Below, piece by piece: positions 1 to 13,009 of a DNA stretch of 56,041 nucleotides (within the stretch, counting starts at the first letter, position 1; the number at the start of each line of letters is the position of its first letter). The notes beneath the pieces were generated by a model that saw only the letters and a program-made list of their open reading frames with translations, was not told the origin of the DNA and did not search any database. Source of the stretch: Thalassolituus sp. (GTDB lineage: Bacteria > Pseudomonadota > Gammaproteobacteria > Pseudomonadales > Oceanobacteraceae); NCBI GenBank assembly GCA_006212115.1, contig PDUK01000009.1, forward strand, positions 1 to 56,041. The letters are read 5' to 3'. A program made the translations under genes and the position numbers.

Positions 1-825
1 AACCTGGAAGCCTACATTTCGACTGTTAATGCGATTCCTGTGCTTACGCCAGAAGAAGAAAAAGATCTGGCTGAGCGTTTTCATTACAAAGAAGACCTTG
101 AAGCGGCGCGTCACCTTGTTATGTCGCACATGCGCTTCGTGGTGCACATTGCGCGTAGCTATTCCGGTTATGGCCTGAACCAGGGCGACCTGATTCAGGA
201 AGGTAACGTCGGCCTGATGAAGGCAGTTAAGCGTTTCAACCCGGAAGTGGGTGTGCGTCTGGTGTCGTTTGCTGTGCACTGGATCAAAGCCGAGATCCAC
301 GAATTTATCCTGCGCAACTGGCGTATCGTTAAAGTAGCGACGACAAAGGCACAGCGTAAGCTGTTCTTTAACCTGCGCAGTCAGAAGAAAAAACTGGGTT
401 GGTTGTCTCAGGACGAAGCAACGGCGATTGCTGAAGATCTGGGTGTTGAAACCAAAACTGTATTCGAGATGGAAGGTCGTCTGAATGCACACGATGCCGC
501 GTTTGACGCCGGTGCTGACGACGATGATGAAAGCGCCTACAAAGCGCCAGCGTACTATCTCGAAGATCACAGCCAGGACCCTGCAATGCTGGTTGAGGCG
601 GATAACTACGAGCGTGATGCCAACGGTCGTCTGGCGGAAGCCATGGCCGATCTCGACGATCGTAGTCGTACGATTCTGCAGCAGCGTTGGCTGAGCGAAG
701 AAAAGGCGACACTGCACGAGCTGGCTGATATGTACAAAGTCTCCGCGGAGCGAATCAGACAGCTTGAAAAGAACGCGATGAAGAAATTGAAAAACGCCAT
801 CGGAACCGATCTGGTTTTGGCGTGA
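1..825 (+). CDS. rpoH: RNA polymerase heat-shock sigma factor RpoH (sigma-32), 5' end cut by the window
   Basis: Directs RNA polymerase to heat-shock promoters. The reading frame is open from base 1 (N-L-E-A-Y-I...) and lines up with E. coli RpoH from about residue 15, so only a short N-terminus is missing. Region 2 is very well conserved, including the block reading [21 protein letters not shown] and the RpoH-box stretch [11 protein letters not shown]. The C-terminal region 4 helix-turn-helix ends in [17 protein letters not shown]. An acidic linker (DDDDES) lies between regions 3 and 4. The GTG at position 40 is internal and not the true start. The gene ends before a strong terminator, so it is not co-transcribed with hemB. 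Usual heat control through 5' mRNA structure cannot be seen because that part lies outside. Confidence 0.97.
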   Translation, partial: NLEAYISTVNAIPVLTPEEEKDLAERFHYKEDLEAARHLVMSHMRFVVHIARSYSGYGLNQGDLIQEGNVGLMKAVKRFNPEVGVRLVSFAVHWIKAEIHEFILRNWRIVKVATTKAQRKLFFNLRSQKKKLGWLSQDEATAIAEDLGVETKTVFEMEGRLNAHDAAFDAGADDDDESAYKAPAYYLEDHSQDPAMLVEADNYERDANGRLAEAMADLDDRSRTILQQRWLSEEKATLHELADMYKVSAERIRQLEKNAMKKLKNAIGTDLVLA

Positions 826-863
826 TCACCCTTTGATTGCTGAACGCTTCGCAGCGTTACACG

Positions 864-889
864 AAAGCCGCTCACCGAGCGGCTTTTTT
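864..889 (+). terminator. Rho-independent terminator of rpoH
   Basis: A perfect 10-bp stem (864-873 with 877-886) has an ACC loop and runs into six T at 884-889. It lies 38 bases after the rpoH stop and separates rpoH from hemB. Confidence 0.93.
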
Positions 890-985
890 GATTTTCACAA
901 AAATGTCATATATCGGCCTGATACTCCCACTCCCTGCATGTCATAGGACGGCTCCGGGATAGGTCTGCTCGAATAAGTCAGGTTA

Positions 986-1050
986 CAATCATCAGGCGGC
1001 AATCATCAGGCGACAAGCCTCGCTTAATAACAGGCCTCGCTTAATAACAG
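986..1050. repeat. Two adjacent short tandem duplications upstream of hemB
   Basis: A 14-bp unit CAATCATCAGGCGG occurs at 986-999 and again at 1000-1013 with a changed last base. After three bases a 17-bp unit, GCCTCGCTTAATAACAG, occurs at 1017-1033 and exactly again at 1034-1050. Both duplications sit in the hemB 5' region, 43 bases before the start codon. They look like recent slippage duplications; a regulatory role is possible but not shown. Confidence 0.85.
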
Positions 1051-1089
1051 TCAATGACAGCACAAGACCATCCGGTCTATCAGGAGTAA

Positions 1090-4249
<3,160 letters not shown>

Positions 4250-4265
4250 CTGGTTCCCTTGTGAA

Positions 4266-5774
4266 TCACCGAAATTCTACTTTCAGACCGGCCGACTTCT
4301 GCAGGTCGGCCTCCTCTTCCAGATCCTGCGCCGTGAGCGGGAAGTTATCCAACCAGCCCTCTGGTAGCGCCAGACACAGAGTATCCTGCGCAATCGATAC
4401 CTCAGGCAGAGGGACATCGTATGCTTCGCGGCTGTGATTCAGTACAGTCGCCAAGCGCAGGATACGGATCAGCCATAATGCGATACCTTGTTGGCGGGTA
4501 GGGAGTAATTCCAGTTCTTCCGGATGAATCTTACGTCTGTGATTACGCACCAGAATCGCCAGTAACATCTGACCCTGACGGGTAAAGCCAAGCATATCTG
4601 AATGTTGCAACAGGTAGGCACCGTGCTTATGGAACCCACTATGGGCGATACTCAGGCCAATTTCATGTACCCGTGCCGCCCAACGTAACCATTGAGCGAG
4701 CTCCGCGCGGGCATGGATGTCCCCTCGTATTTGTTGGAACAGCGCCAGCGCAGTCTGCTCGACGCGTTCCGCCTGCGCGGTATCAACATAGAAACGCTCC
4801 TGCATGGAGGCGATGGTGCGGGTGCGAACATCCTCGTGCCCGGAACGACCAACCAGATCCCAGAGCGCTCCCTCGCGCAGAGCACCGTCCGAGTAGCGCA
4901 TGTGTTTCAGATCAAGGGTCTCGAAAACCGCGACCAGAATGGCGAGACCACCAACAAACACCTGACGACGGTCAGGCTTCACACCTTCGATATCGACGTC
5001 ATCAACGGTGTCGTACAACAGGCAGTGGTCGACTACGTTCTTTAGGGCTTCTGGTGTAATGCCATCTGTTCCCCAGCCATTACTGACGATGGCTTGCTCG
5101 ACGGCACGTATGGTGCCTGATGACCCAATTTCACTCTGCCAACCTAGATGCCGGTAGTGCGCTTTAATATTGAGCAATTCTTGTTTGGCGGCAGAGACAG
5201 CCTGCCTGAACTGTTTTGCAGTGATCTTACCGTCGGGGAAATAGCGTTTGGTGTAAGACACACAGCCCATATGCAGGCTCTCGAGGGCCTTTTCCTCGAA
5301 GCGTTCGCCGATAATGAACTCGGTACTGCCACCGCCAATGTCGACTACCAGACGTTGACCACCGTCATCAGCCTGGGTGTGCGCAACACCCAGATAAATC
5401 AGACGAGCTTCTTCGCGTCCGGCAATCACTTCGACTGGGTACCCTAATACTTCCTCAGCCCGGTCGATAAATGCGCGACGGTTACGCGCTGCGCGCAAGG
5501 CATTGGTGGCAAATACCACCACCCGGTCGGGGTTCATCCCTTGTAAGCGTTGCCCGAACTGAGCAAGGCAATCGACTCCGCGTTGTATCGCGTCCTCGCT
5601 AAGATAGTTCTGATTGTCCAGTCCGGCAGCTAATTGAACTTTTTCGCCGCGTTTTTCTAAGGTGCGTATTTCGCCCTGAAATTCTTCAGCAATCATCATG
5701 TGAAAGCTGTTTGAGCCCAGATCCACAGCGGCAATACGCAATGATTCTGGTTCGTAAGACGGTTGTTCTGTCAT
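4266..5774 (-). CDS. ppx: Exopolyphosphatase (Ppx/GppA family)
   Basis: Removes phosphate from the ends of polyphosphate chains and may also hydrolyse pppGpp. The protein is about 502 residues. It has the ASKHA-fold phosphate-1 motif DLGSNSFHMMIAE near the N-terminus, the phosphate-2 motif DIGGGSTEFIIGE around residue 140, and a C-terminal HD-type helical domain (RWAARVHEIGLSIAHS). I chose the ATG at 5774, preceded by ACAGGCTTAT, over a TTG ten codons upstream at 5804. It faces ppk, so synthesis and breakdown genes are convergent. GppA is the alternative name for this family, but the ppk neighbour favours Ppx. Confidence 0.95.
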   Translation of the reverse strand: MTEQPSYEPESLRIAAVDLGSNSFHMMIAEEFQGEIRTLEKRGEKVQLAAGLDNQNYLSEDAIQRGVDCLAQFGQRLQGMNPDRVVVFATNALRAARNRRAFIDRAEEVLGYPVEVIAGREEARLIYLGVAHTQADDGGQRLVVDIGGGSTEFIIGERFEEKALESLHMGCVSYTKRYFPDGKITAKQFRQAVSAAKQELLNIKAHYRHLGWQSEIGSSGTIRAVEQAIVSNGWGTDGITPEALKNVVDHCLLYDTVDDVDIEGVKPDRRQVFVGGLAILVAVFETLDLKHMRYSDGALREGALWDLVGRSGHEDVRTRTIASMQERFYVDTAQAERVEQTALALFQQIRGDIHARAELAQWLRWAARVHEIGLSIAHSGFHKHGAYLLQHSDMLGFTRQGQMLLAILVRNHRRKIHPEELELLPTRQQGIALWLIRILRLATVLNHSREAYDVPLPEVSIAQDTLCLALPEGWLDNFPLTAQDLEEEADLQKSAGLKVEFR

Positions 5775-5914
5775 ATAAGCCTGTTCAGCGGTGCGCAACG
5801 TCAATATTTGACTATGCCCTCAGTGCGGGCGCTCGTCCAGTATGGGTGTCCTGTGTGGAGGGGATAATTGGTCGTAAGAGGCGTTGTATTGCAGGCGGTG
5901 ACGTAACAATCCAA

Positions 5915-5942
5915 TTGATTCCAGACAAATGTGGCGTACAAT
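5915..5942 (+). promoter_or_regulatory. Candidate sigma-70 promoter of trxA
   Basis: TTGATT at 5915-5920 and TACAAT at 5937-5942 are separated by 16 bp. Transcription would start about 35 bases before the trxA ATG. Assigned from sequence match and position only. Confidence 0.6.
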
Positions 5943-5982
5943 TGCCCATTCTAATTGAGTGCATTATCTGCAGGGGAATTTC

Positions 5983-6309
5983 ATGAGCGATAACATCATC
6001 AACACAACCGACGATTCGTTTGACACTGACGTACTGGGTTCTGATACCCCTGTTCTGGTCGATTTCTGGGCAGAGTGGTGCGGACCGTGCAAAATGATTG
6101 CCCCGGTTCTTGAAGAAATCGCTGAAGAATTCGCAGGTAAGGTGAAAGTAGCCAAGCTGAACATCGACGAGAATGAAGCGACCGCACCTAAGTTCGGTAT
6201 CCGCAGCATCCCAACTCTGATTCTGTTCAAAAACGGCAATGCTGAAGCGACTAAAATCGGTGCAGTCAGCAAATCTGAACTGGTCGATTTCATCAACCAG
6301 GCGGTTTAA
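5983..6309 (+). CDS. trxA: Thioredoxin 1
   Basis: Cytoplasmic dithiol-disulfide exchange protein, 108 residues, the usual length. The redox centre is [11 protein letters not shown] with C33 and C36, identical to E. coli around the active site, and the cis-proline segment reads [10 protein letters not shown]. The start at 5983 is set by the ribosome binding site AGGGGAATTTC; an in-frame ATG at 5959 lies upstream of that site and is rejected. It stands divergent from ppx and upstream of rho, as in Pseudomonas. Confidence 0.98.
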   Translation: MSDNIINTTDDSFDTDVLGSDTPVLVDFWAEWCGPCKMIAPVLEEIAEEFAGKVKVAKLNIDENEATAPKFGIRSIPTLILFKNGNAEATKIGAVSKSELVDFINQAV

Positions 6310-6521
6310 TTCTCAGTTTGACCGTATTCCGCACTGCAAATGGGGACAAATGTCCCCGCAGTGCTGGACAACCCCTATTTATCTGTCTATATTGACTTCG
6401 CAACATTGAGAGCGGGCCATGTTTCCGCGTCCATGATGCCCTCCATGGCGATCCAGCCAGGTTATCTTCAGATCCAGCATCTAATCTTATTCAAACAAAA
6501 CAACCGCAAATACTCATACCT
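6310..6521 (+). promoter_or_regulatory. rho leader region
   Basis: The 212 bases between trxA and rho hold no convincing gene and no strong terminator hairpin. In enterobacteria the rho leader is long and subject to autogenous attenuation by Rho, and this position is equivalent. A 61-codon frame (6340-6525) overlaps the rho start by ATGA, but nothing in its sequence supports it as a gene. Confidence 0.45.
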
Positions 6522-7784
6522 ATGAATCTTTCCGACCTGAAATTAAAGTCCGTACCTGAATTGCTGAAAATTGCTGGCGATATGGGTATTGAGCATGTAA
6601 GCCGTACCCGTAAACAAGACATTATTTTCGCTATTCTTAAAACACACGCGAAAAGCGGTGAAGATATTTATGGTGATGGCGTTCTGGAAATATTACAGGA
6701 TGGTTTCGGTTTTCTCCGCAGTGCGAATAGTTCATATCTTGCTGGCCCGGATGATATTTATGTATCTCCAAGTCAGATTCGCCGTTTTAACCTGCGTAAA
6801 GGCGATAAAATCGCCGGTAAGATTCGCCCACCAAAAGATAACGAGCGTTATTTCGCACTGCTGAAAGTCAATGAGATCAATGACGACAAGCCGGAAAACG
6901 CGAAGAACAAAGTTCTGTTTGAAAACCTGACGCCGCTGTTCCCGAATGAGCGTCTGGTTCTTGAGGCCGGTAACGGTTCTACTGAAGACCTCTCATCCCG
7001 GGTTCTGGATCTGGTTGCACCGATTGGTAAAGGTCAGCGTGGTTTGATCGTTGCACCACCGAAAGCCGGTAAAACCATGTTGCTGCAGACCATTGCTCAG
7101 TCGATTACACGTAACAATCCTGAGTGTGAGCTCATCGTACTGCTGATCGACGAACGTCCGGAAGAAGTAACCGAAATGAAGCGCTCCGTTCGTGGCGAAG
7201 TGGTTGCGTCGACGTTCGATGAGCCGCCTGCGCGTCACGTTCAGGTTGCTGAAATGGTGATCGAGAAAGCCAAGCGTCTGGTTGAGCACAAGCGCGACGT
7301 TGTGATCCTGCTGGATTCCATTACTCGTCTGGCTCGTGCGTACAATACCGTCATCCCTTCATCCGGTAAGGTTCTGACCGGTGGTGTGGACGCAAACGCA
7401 CTGGAAAAACCAAAACGCTTCTTCGGTGCTGCACGTAATATCGAGGAAGGCGGTTCATTGACCATTATCGCTACCGCTCTGGTCGACACTGGTTCGAAAA
7501 TGGACGAAGTTATCTTCGAAGAATTTAAAGGTACGGGTAACCAGGAACTGCACCTGGATCGTAAGATTGCGGAAAAACGTATTTACCCTGCGATTAATAT
7601 CCGTCGCTCTGGCACCCGTCGTGAAGACATGCTGTTTAATGAAGCCGACCTGCAGCGCCTGTGGATTCTGCGTCGTTTGCTGGCAGAAATGGAAGACGTT
7701 CAGGGTATCGAATTCCTGTTGGATAAACTCCGCCAGAGCAAGACTAACGACGAGTTCTTTGACTCGATGCGTAAAGGGAAATAA
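6522..7784 (+). CDS. rho: Transcription termination factor Rho
   Basis: Hexameric RNA-dependent ATPase/helicase that ends transcription. The protein has 420 residues (419 in E. coli). The N-terminal Rho-N helix bundle begins [15 protein letters not shown]; the cold-shock-like RNA-binding fold includes [16 protein letters not shown] around residues 51-66; the Walker A motif APPKAGKT has its lysine at K184, the same number as in E. coli; the Walker B segment is [17 protein letters not shown]. It is followed by a strong terminator. Confidence 0.98.
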   Translation: MNLSDLKLKSVPELLKIAGDMGIEHVSRTRKQDIIFAILKTHAKSGEDIYGDGVLEILQDGFGFLRSANSSYLAGPDDIYVSPSQIRRFNLRKGDKIAGKIRPPKDNERYFALLKVNEINDDKPENAKNKVLFENLTPLFPNERLVLEAGNGSTEDLSSRVLDLVAPIGKGQRGLIVAPPKAGKTMLLQTIAQSITRNNPECELIVLLIDERPEEVTEMKRSVRGEVVASTFDEPPARHVQVAEMVIEKAKRLVEHKRDVVILLDSITRLARAYNTVIPSSGKVLTGGVDANALEKPKRFFGAARNIEEGGSLTIIATALVDTGSKMDEVIFEEFKGTGNQELHLDRKIAEKRIYPAINIRRSGTRREDMLFNEADLQRLWILRRLLAEMEDVQGIEFLLDKLRQSKTNDEFFDSMRKGK

Positions 7785-7821
7785 GGCACCTCTTTTTCAG
7801 AGAGCCCTCTCTTTTAAGAAG

Positions 7822-7852
7822 CGCCCGTGCAGTGATCTGTGCGGGCGTTTTT
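7822..7852 (+). terminator. Terminator of rho, possibly shared with the opposing gene
   Basis: A 10-bp stem with two G-U pairs (7822-7831 with 7838-7847) has the loop GTGATC and is followed by five T. The stop codon of the opposing ydbH-like gene (7851-7853) lies inside the T-run, so transcripts from both sides meet here. Confidence 0.88.
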
Positions 7853-10631
7853 ATTTGTACTTCTGCTCAACCTTTTCAATAACGTCGTTAGCAATACGCA
7901 GGCTTTCCAGCAGATCCAACAGGTTGTAATCCAGATTAACGTTCAGGTTTGTAGCCTGGCCATCGAAGAAGTCGGGATTCTTACCCTGAAAATTAAGCGA
8001 CAAATTGAGTTGCCCATCGGGTTGATAGCGAATGCCTGATTGCAGTTCGTCGTACTGAAAGTTTTCCAACAGTTGCATGGCCATTCCCACGCTCTGATCC
8101 GCCTGAGCCAGAGCATCGGCGCTGTCATCCTGATACTGAATGACACCTCCGGGATCGCGAGCGAACAGATTGCCGCCGGGCACCATCGGTCCTGCTTTGG
8201 TTAGCACCACAGGCAGCATTCCATCCAGTAACCCGGTGGCCCGGATGCCGGCTTCTTTTTCGATGGCAGCGATCTGACTGAGTTGAAGATGATCGAGACG
8301 CACTCCAAAGCTGTTCACTTCTTTGCGGCTGTCGTAGTTAATCTCAGGCGCATAAATCCGCCCACCTAGGAGATTGGTGTGAATTTCATGGACGTCGATT
8401 TCGAAATGGCTCAAGTCTTCAGGGAAGCGTGTTTGCGTACGCGCCAGCAGGTTGGTCAAAGGCACACCGGTATCCAGTTTGCTGCCTGAGACCTGAGCAT
8501 CCAGCTGATAATCGCCACTTTGTGGTCGCCGCAGAGCCAGCATGGCGTTCCACCCTTCAAAGGTCATGCTGTTGTCGTAAATAAGGCCCACGCCATCAGC
8601 GCGAAGCATCATGTCGGGTTTTATCTGAATACCGTCGTTGCTCTGCTGCCAGTCAATCCAACCTTGCCCCGATAACTCACCGTTGAGCAACTGCACACTG
8701 GTCAGGTTGGCCATTTTGGTTAACCCAAGTGCCATCCAATCCAGACGCGCTTCTGTCAGGTGCCATTGTATTGCTCCTTCACCTGTCAGTAAGTTGTGCT
8801 CGGTGCGGGTCCTGAGGCGGACTTCCCCGTTCGCTGCTGCTATATCGAGAGAGGCAGTCACTCGCTGACGAAGTTCATCCATCGTCAGCCTGACGGGGCC
8901 AGTGAGGCTGACATCCGGGACTGGCCACAAATCCCAATCCGAGTCGTTGAGGCGCATGGATAGCTGGCAGTCACTTAGCAACGCATTGGTGATGTCAGTG
9001 ATATCAAGTTCGCCCGGGGTACAGGTAAGGAGTGTCGGGGCAAATCTAAGGTGAGCATTGTTGGCGCTGTTTCTGGCACTGAAAGGCGATATTTTCAGAT
9101 TCAGATCGCTGGCATTGGCTCGTTGCATGTTCTGCAAGTTGCCGGTGACGCTCAGGTCTTTGAGCACCGTGGCGCTGACGGAGAAGACCTTCCACCCCTC
9201 ATATTCTTCAGGACGGAGCGTGATTGCTATCCCATCGTCAGAGGTAACCTGCCAATTCTGCTCAGGAGTTAACGCCGCCCGCAGAACACCCTGTGCAGAG
9301 AGTTGGAAAGCCGGTACACCTTGTTTTTCAGCTTGCTGGCTGGACTGTTGAAAGTTGGAAGCAACAGACAGCGCCAGTTGGCTCTCACCATTCGCCTGCC
9401 AGTGCCCGTTGGGCTTTATTGTCAGATCCAGTTTGGTCGGGCCGGCCAGAGAGAGGCTAACTTGATTGCCAGTACGAGCATCCGTTTGCTTGTCAAAACC
9501 GCAGCGGGTCATATCAGCCGAGCATTGGAAATGCAGAGACTGGGCTTGCATACCGATGCGCCACTGGTCCCTCACACCGTCGGTCAGCGTAATGAGCCGG
9601 GCACTTATTGGTTCATTGGCCAGTATCAGGTTCCACTCTGCTTCTGGGCTGTCTTTGCTTACCGATAAGGTTAACTCAGATCCGGCTACCGAGAGGTTGT
9701 CGCTGACGGTTGAACTGTCCGTATCGAGGGTGGCGCTGATGTTCGCAGTCAGATCGACCGGCCAGTATGCGTTGTCAGGGCTGGCGACAGAGCCTGATAA
9801 TGCCAGTTGCTTGCCCGAGATTGGGATCTCACTCAGTGTAGGGAGGGCGGTCTGTAATTCAGCGAGATCCGCCTGAAAGATCAGATCGGCACGCGAGTTA
9901 TTCTCTACCTGATGGATTTCAGCGCTGAGCTGAGCCAGTAGCTCCGTGGTTTGTTGGTTGGATAGCGCCGCCAATATGACAAGATGTTCATCGGTTTGCT
10001 GCAGTTGCAGATTCACCTCAACATTTTGCTGCAGCTCGGGTAAGCGTGCGTCGCCGGTGAGCGACCAATGCTCTGGCTGAAGCACCGCATTCAGATGCGC
10101 GGACATCTCTGGCAGTTCGATCTCGAGAGACTGAACGCGTATATCCTTAACCGGTAACTGCATCAGTGCAGCCAGTTCCGGAATTTCTACCGGACTGCCG
10201 CTGGCATCCGGTGCTGATCGCTGAGAGCCCGCACTATCCGTATTGTCGTCAGTATCGTTTTCACTGGCGACGATGCGCAGGGTTTCTATGGTCAGGCTGT
10301 CTGCTTCGCCCTGCAGTAACGCTGTGCCGTGATAATTCAGTTCGGCATTTCGTATCTGGATAAGAAGGCCGGGACTGGGTTGAACATCAAGTTCGTCGAC
10401 TGCGAACTGTTGGCGGGTCAGGCTGCGTATTTTCAGGTGGCTGCCGGGTGCGACGAATTGATCAAGTACGGGAGGTAGCCAGTTGTTCAGCAGCGGTACA
10501 ATCGAAAGGTATAAACCGGTAACGAGGGCAAGCAGAAATACCAACGCGATCAGAGTGGCCTTCAGCCAACTCCGACCGGTTTGATGGGTGTTGTGTGTTG
10601 TCGCTTCTGCTGGCTCACTCATCACACTCAC
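7851..10631 (-). CDS. ydbH: Large AsmA-like envelope protein, YdbH type
   Basis: A 926-residue protein anchored by one N-terminal transmembrane segment (about residues 24-49) with a long beta-rich periplasmic body. In E. coli YdbH is one of the redundant AsmA-like proteins (with TamB and YhdP) that move phospholipids between inner and outer membrane. The C-terminal third, with GLLDGMLPVVLTKAGP, GGVIQY and a final segment ending LLESLRIANDVIEKVEQKYK, resembles the YdbH C-terminal domain. The gene lies 10 bp after rpiA on the same strand and probably shares its transcript. The usual small partners ynbE and ydbL are not downstream, where the rho terminator stands. Family assignment rests on layout and C-terminal resemblance. 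Confidence 0.72.
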   Translation of the reverse strand: MSVMSEPAEATTHNTHQTGRSWLKATLIALVFLLALVTGLYLSIVPLLNNWLPPVLDQFVAPGSHLKIRSLTRQQFAVDELDVQPSPGLLIQIRNAELNYHGTALLQGEADSLTIETLRIVASENDTDDNTDSAGSQRSAPDASGSPVEIPELAALMQLPVKDIRVQSLEIELPEMSAHLNAVLQPEHWSLTGDARLPELQQNVEVNLQLQQTDEHLVILAALSNQQTTELLAQLSAEIHQVENNSRADLIFQADLAELQTALPTLSEIPISGKQLALSGSVASPDNAYWPVDLTANISATLDTDSSTVSDNLSVAGSELTLSVSKDSPEAEWNLILANEPISARLITLTDGVRDQWRIGMQAQSLHFQCSADMTRCGFDKQTDARTGNQVSLSLAGPTKLDLTIKPNGHWQANGESQLALSVASNFQQSSQQAEKQGVPAFQLSAQGVLRAALTPEQNWQVTSDDGIAITLRPEEYEGWKVFSVSATVLKDLSVTGNLQNMQRANASDLNLKISPFSARNSANNAHLRFAPTLLTCTPGELDITDITNALLSDCQLSMRLNDSDWDLWPVPDVSLTGPVRLTMDELRQRVTASLDIAAANGEVRLRTRTEHNLLTGEGAIQWHLTEARLDWMALGLTKMANLTSVQLLNGELSGQGWIDWQQSNDGIQIKPDMMLRADGVGLIYDNSMTFEGWNAMLALRRPQSGDYQLDAQVSGSKLDTGVPLTNLLARTQTRFPEDLSHFEIDVHEIHTNLLGGRIYAPEINYDSRKEVNSFGVRLDHLQLSQIAAIEKEAGIRATGLLDGMLPVVLTKAGPMVPGGNLFARDPGGVIQYQDDSADALAQADQSVGMAMQLLENFQYDELQSGIRYQPDGQLNLSLNFQGKNPDFFDGQATNLNVNLDYNLLDLLESLRIANDVIEKVEQKYK

Positions 10632-10641
10632 CTGTGTGTTG

Positions 10642-11313
10642 TCAGGCTTTCAGGGTTTTTACACCCTCTTGCGTCCCAAGCAGGAGAACGTCAGCGCCCC
10701 TCTGTGCAAACAGCCCGTTTGTGATCGCACCAGTAATCTGGTTAATGCTGCTTTCCAGCTCCATTGGCGAGGCGATACGCAGGTTGTGAACGTCGAGGAT
10801 TTCGCCGCCATTATCGGTTACGACGCCTTCGCGCCAGACCGGATCACCGCCAAGCTTGACCAACTCACGGGCAACATGTGAACGTGCCATCGGAATGACC
10901 TCTACCGGCAATGGGAAGGTACCCAGCATAGGCACGAGCTTGCTTTCGTCGGCGACACAAACGAATTTTTTGGCCACCGCGGCCACAATCTTTTCGCGAG
11001 TCAGTGCTGCGCCGCCGCCTTTGATCATTTCAAGGCGTTCGTTGATTTCGTCTGCACCGTCGATATAGAAGTCCATACCAGAGACGCCGTTCAGGTCGAA
11101 CACCGGGATACCGTGCGACTTCAACCGTTCTGCCGAGGCCTCAGAGCTGGCTACAGCACCATCGAACAGGTGTTTGATGTTGGCGAGAGCGTCGATAAAG
11201 CAGTTTGCTGTCGAGCCGGTACCCACGCCAACAATGCTGTCGTCGTCGAGGTGCGGTTTGATGTAATCGACAGCGGCCTGACCTACCGCCTGTTTGAGTT
11301 CATCCTGGTTCAT
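10642..11313 (-). CDS. rpiA: Ribose-5-phosphate isomerase A
   Basis: Interconverts ribose 5-phosphate and ribulose 5-phosphate in the pentose phosphate pathway. It has 223 residues, the normal size. Visible motifs are [13 protein letters not shown] near the N-terminus, [11 protein letters not shown], and [14 protein letters not shown], which contains catalytic and phosphate-contact residues of the family. It is divergent from ilvA, an arrangement shared with Pseudomonas, and is followed at 10 bp by the ydbH-like gene. Confidence 0.97.
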   Translation of the reverse strand: MNQDELKQAVGQAAVDYIKPHLDDDSIVGVGTGSTANCFIDALANIKHLFDGAVASSEASAERLKSHGIPVFDLNGVSGMDFYIDGADEINERLEMIKGGGAALTREKIVAAVAKKFVCVADESKLVPMLGTFPLPVEVIPMARSHVARELVKLGGDPVWREGVVTDNGGEILDVHNLRIASPMELESSINQITGAITNGLFAQRGADVLLLGTQEGVKTLKA

Positions 11314-11404
11314 AATCTTGTATCCGGGTGCGATGCTTTTCGCGAATTATAAGGCTTCATGCGCTACAATGCGCGTTCGCTCTGCATTTTTTTGGACCCG
11401 CAGC

Positions 11405-12922
11405 ATGCTTAACGAATACTTGAAAAAAATACTGTCATCCCGCGTCTATGATGTCGCTGAGGAAACGCCTGTGCACACAGCGACCTTCCTGAGTGAGCGC
11501 CTGGAAAACCAGATCTGGATTAAACGTGAAGACAAACAGCCAGTGTATTCGTTCAAAATCCGTGGCGCATACAACAAGGTTGTTCAGCTCACTGACGAAG
11601 AGAAAGCACGTGGTGTAATTGCAGCATCGGCGGGGAATCATGCGCAGGGGTTGGCGCTTGCGGCGAAAGAGCTGGGCATTAAAGCTGTTATTGTTATGCC
11701 CAGAACCACACCCGAAATCAAAGTTAAATCGGTCAAGGCGCGCGGCGCGCGGGTTATTCTGCACGGCGATGCATTTGATGACGCGTTCAAGTATTCGCAG
11801 AAGCTGGTCGAGGAAAAAGGCTACACCTACATTCACCCCTACGATGACCCGGATACCATTGCAGGGCAGGGGTCGGTCGCTATGGAAATCCTGCGACAAA
11901 TGCCTGTCCAACCTGATGCTATTTTTATTCCCGTGGGCGGCGGTGGCTTGATCGCGGGTATGGCAGCCTATGTGAAAGCGCTGGCACCCAATATCCGCAT
12001 TGTTGGGGTTGAGAGCAGCGAATCTGCCTGTCTGGCTGCCGCTATGGCTGCTGGGCACCGGGTTATCTTGCCTGAAGTCGGAATTTTCGCGGACGGTGTC
12101 GCGGTTGCACAGATTGGCGAGAACACGTGGGAAATCTGTAAGGACTACGTTGACGAGGTTATCACCTGCACACCGGATGAAATCTGCGCAGCGATTAAAG
12201 ATACGTTTGATGATACCCGCGCGGTCAGCGAGCCCGCTGGCGCGCTGGCGATCGCCGGCCTGAAGAAGTACATCGAGCGCGAGCAGTGCAAAGGACAGAA
12301 CCTGGTTGCCATTCTCAGTGGTGCCAACGTTAACTTCGACCGCATGCGCTATATTTCTGAGGTCGCGGAGATTGGTGAAGGGCGTGAGGTTATTCTCGCG
12401 GCAACCATTCCAGAGGAACCCGGCAGTTTTCAGCGTTTCTGCAACCTGTTGGGTAAATCCCCGATCACCGAGTTTAATTATCGCTACAGTCGGGATGACG
12501 AAGCGCAGATTTACGTCGGTGTGAAAGTGTCGGATGAGCCCGGCTCGCGTAAGGCATTGGTCGACGATCTCGAGGCCGAAGGTTATGCCTTGATTGATAT
12601 CACTGACGATGAGGTCGCCAAGTACCATATTCGCCACATGGTGGGTGGCCATGCGCCGGCATCAGTGACCGATGAGCGTGTTTATCGGTTTGAATTTCCT
12701 GAACGTCCGGGCGCACTGCTTAACTTCCTGAAGAAACTCGGGAAGCGCTTCAATATCTCTTTGTTCCATTACCGCAATCACGGCGCTGCATACGGCCGTG
12801 TGCTGGTTGGCCTGCAGATAACCGACGACAAGCGTGAGCAGCTGCAAGGGTATCTTGAGGAGCTGGGTTATCGTTATTGGGATGAAACTGACAATACTGC
12901 GTATCAGCGCTTTCTGCGTTGA
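11405..12922 (+). CDS. ilvA: Threonine ammonia-lyase (threonine deaminase), biosynthetic
   Basis: Converts threonine to 2-oxobutanoate, the first committed step to isoleucine. The protein has 505 residues from the ATG at 11405; the frame is open further upstream but that part overlaps the rpiA start. The PLP lysine is K51 in YSFKIRGAYNKV, and the glycine loop PVGGGGLIAGMA binds the cofactor phosphate. Two C-terminal ACT-like domains (from about 325 and 415) are present, the second opening with YRFEFPERPGALLNFL, so feedback inhibition by isoleucine is expected. A TACAAT at 11365-11370 could be its -10 box, but I find no matching -35. Confidence 0.97.
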   Translation: MLNEYLKKILSSRVYDVAEETPVHTATFLSERLENQIWIKREDKQPVYSFKIRGAYNKVVQLTDEEKARGVIAASAGNHAQGLALAAKELGIKAVIVMPRTTPEIKVKSVKARGARVILHGDAFDDAFKYSQKLVEEKGYTYIHPYDDPDTIAGQGSVAMEILRQMPVQPDAIFIPVGGGGLIAGMAAYVKALAPNIRIVGVESSESACLAAAMAAGHRVILPEVGIFADGVAVAQIGENTWEICKDYVDEVITCTPDEICAAIKDTFDDTRAVSEPAGALAIAGLKKYIEREQCKGQNLVAILSGANVNFDRMRYISEVAEIGEGREVILAATIPEEPGSFQRFCNLLGKSPITEFNYRYSRDDEAQIYVGVKVSDEPGSRKALVDDLEAEGYALIDITDDEVAKYHIRHMVGGHAPASVTDERVYRFEFPERPGALLNFLKKLGKRFNISLFHYRNHGAAYGRVLVGLQITDDKREQLQGYLEELGYRYWDETDNTAYQRFLR

Positions 12923-12934
12923 TACGACAGGCTG

Positions 12935-12972
12935 CTGACAGAGCTTCACCTTCCCGCTTGTGGCTCTGTCAG
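12935..12972. repeat. Inverted repeat between ilvA and plsC
   Basis: A perfect 10-bp inverted repeat, CTGACAGAGC at 12935-12944 and GCTCTGTCAG at 12963-12972, encloses an 18-base loop with a smaller CAC/GTG pairing inside. It starts 12 bases after the ilvA stop. No T-run follows, so it may be an inefficient terminator or a transcript-stabilising hairpin. Confidence 0.6.
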
Positions 12973-13009
12973 ATGAAACTAGTGTCCACCTCTTTTAGTC
13001 GGAAATAAT

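Noticed and set aside
6340-6525. A 61-codon frame between trxA and rho that overlaps the rho start by ATGA.
   Set aside because: Its sequence shows no protein-family feature and no ribosome binding site; the region is better explained as the rho leader.
11435-12652. A 405-codon reverse-strand frame covering ilvA.
   Set aside because: ilvA on the plus strand is certain from its motifs; the reverse frame is a long shadow caused by codon composition.
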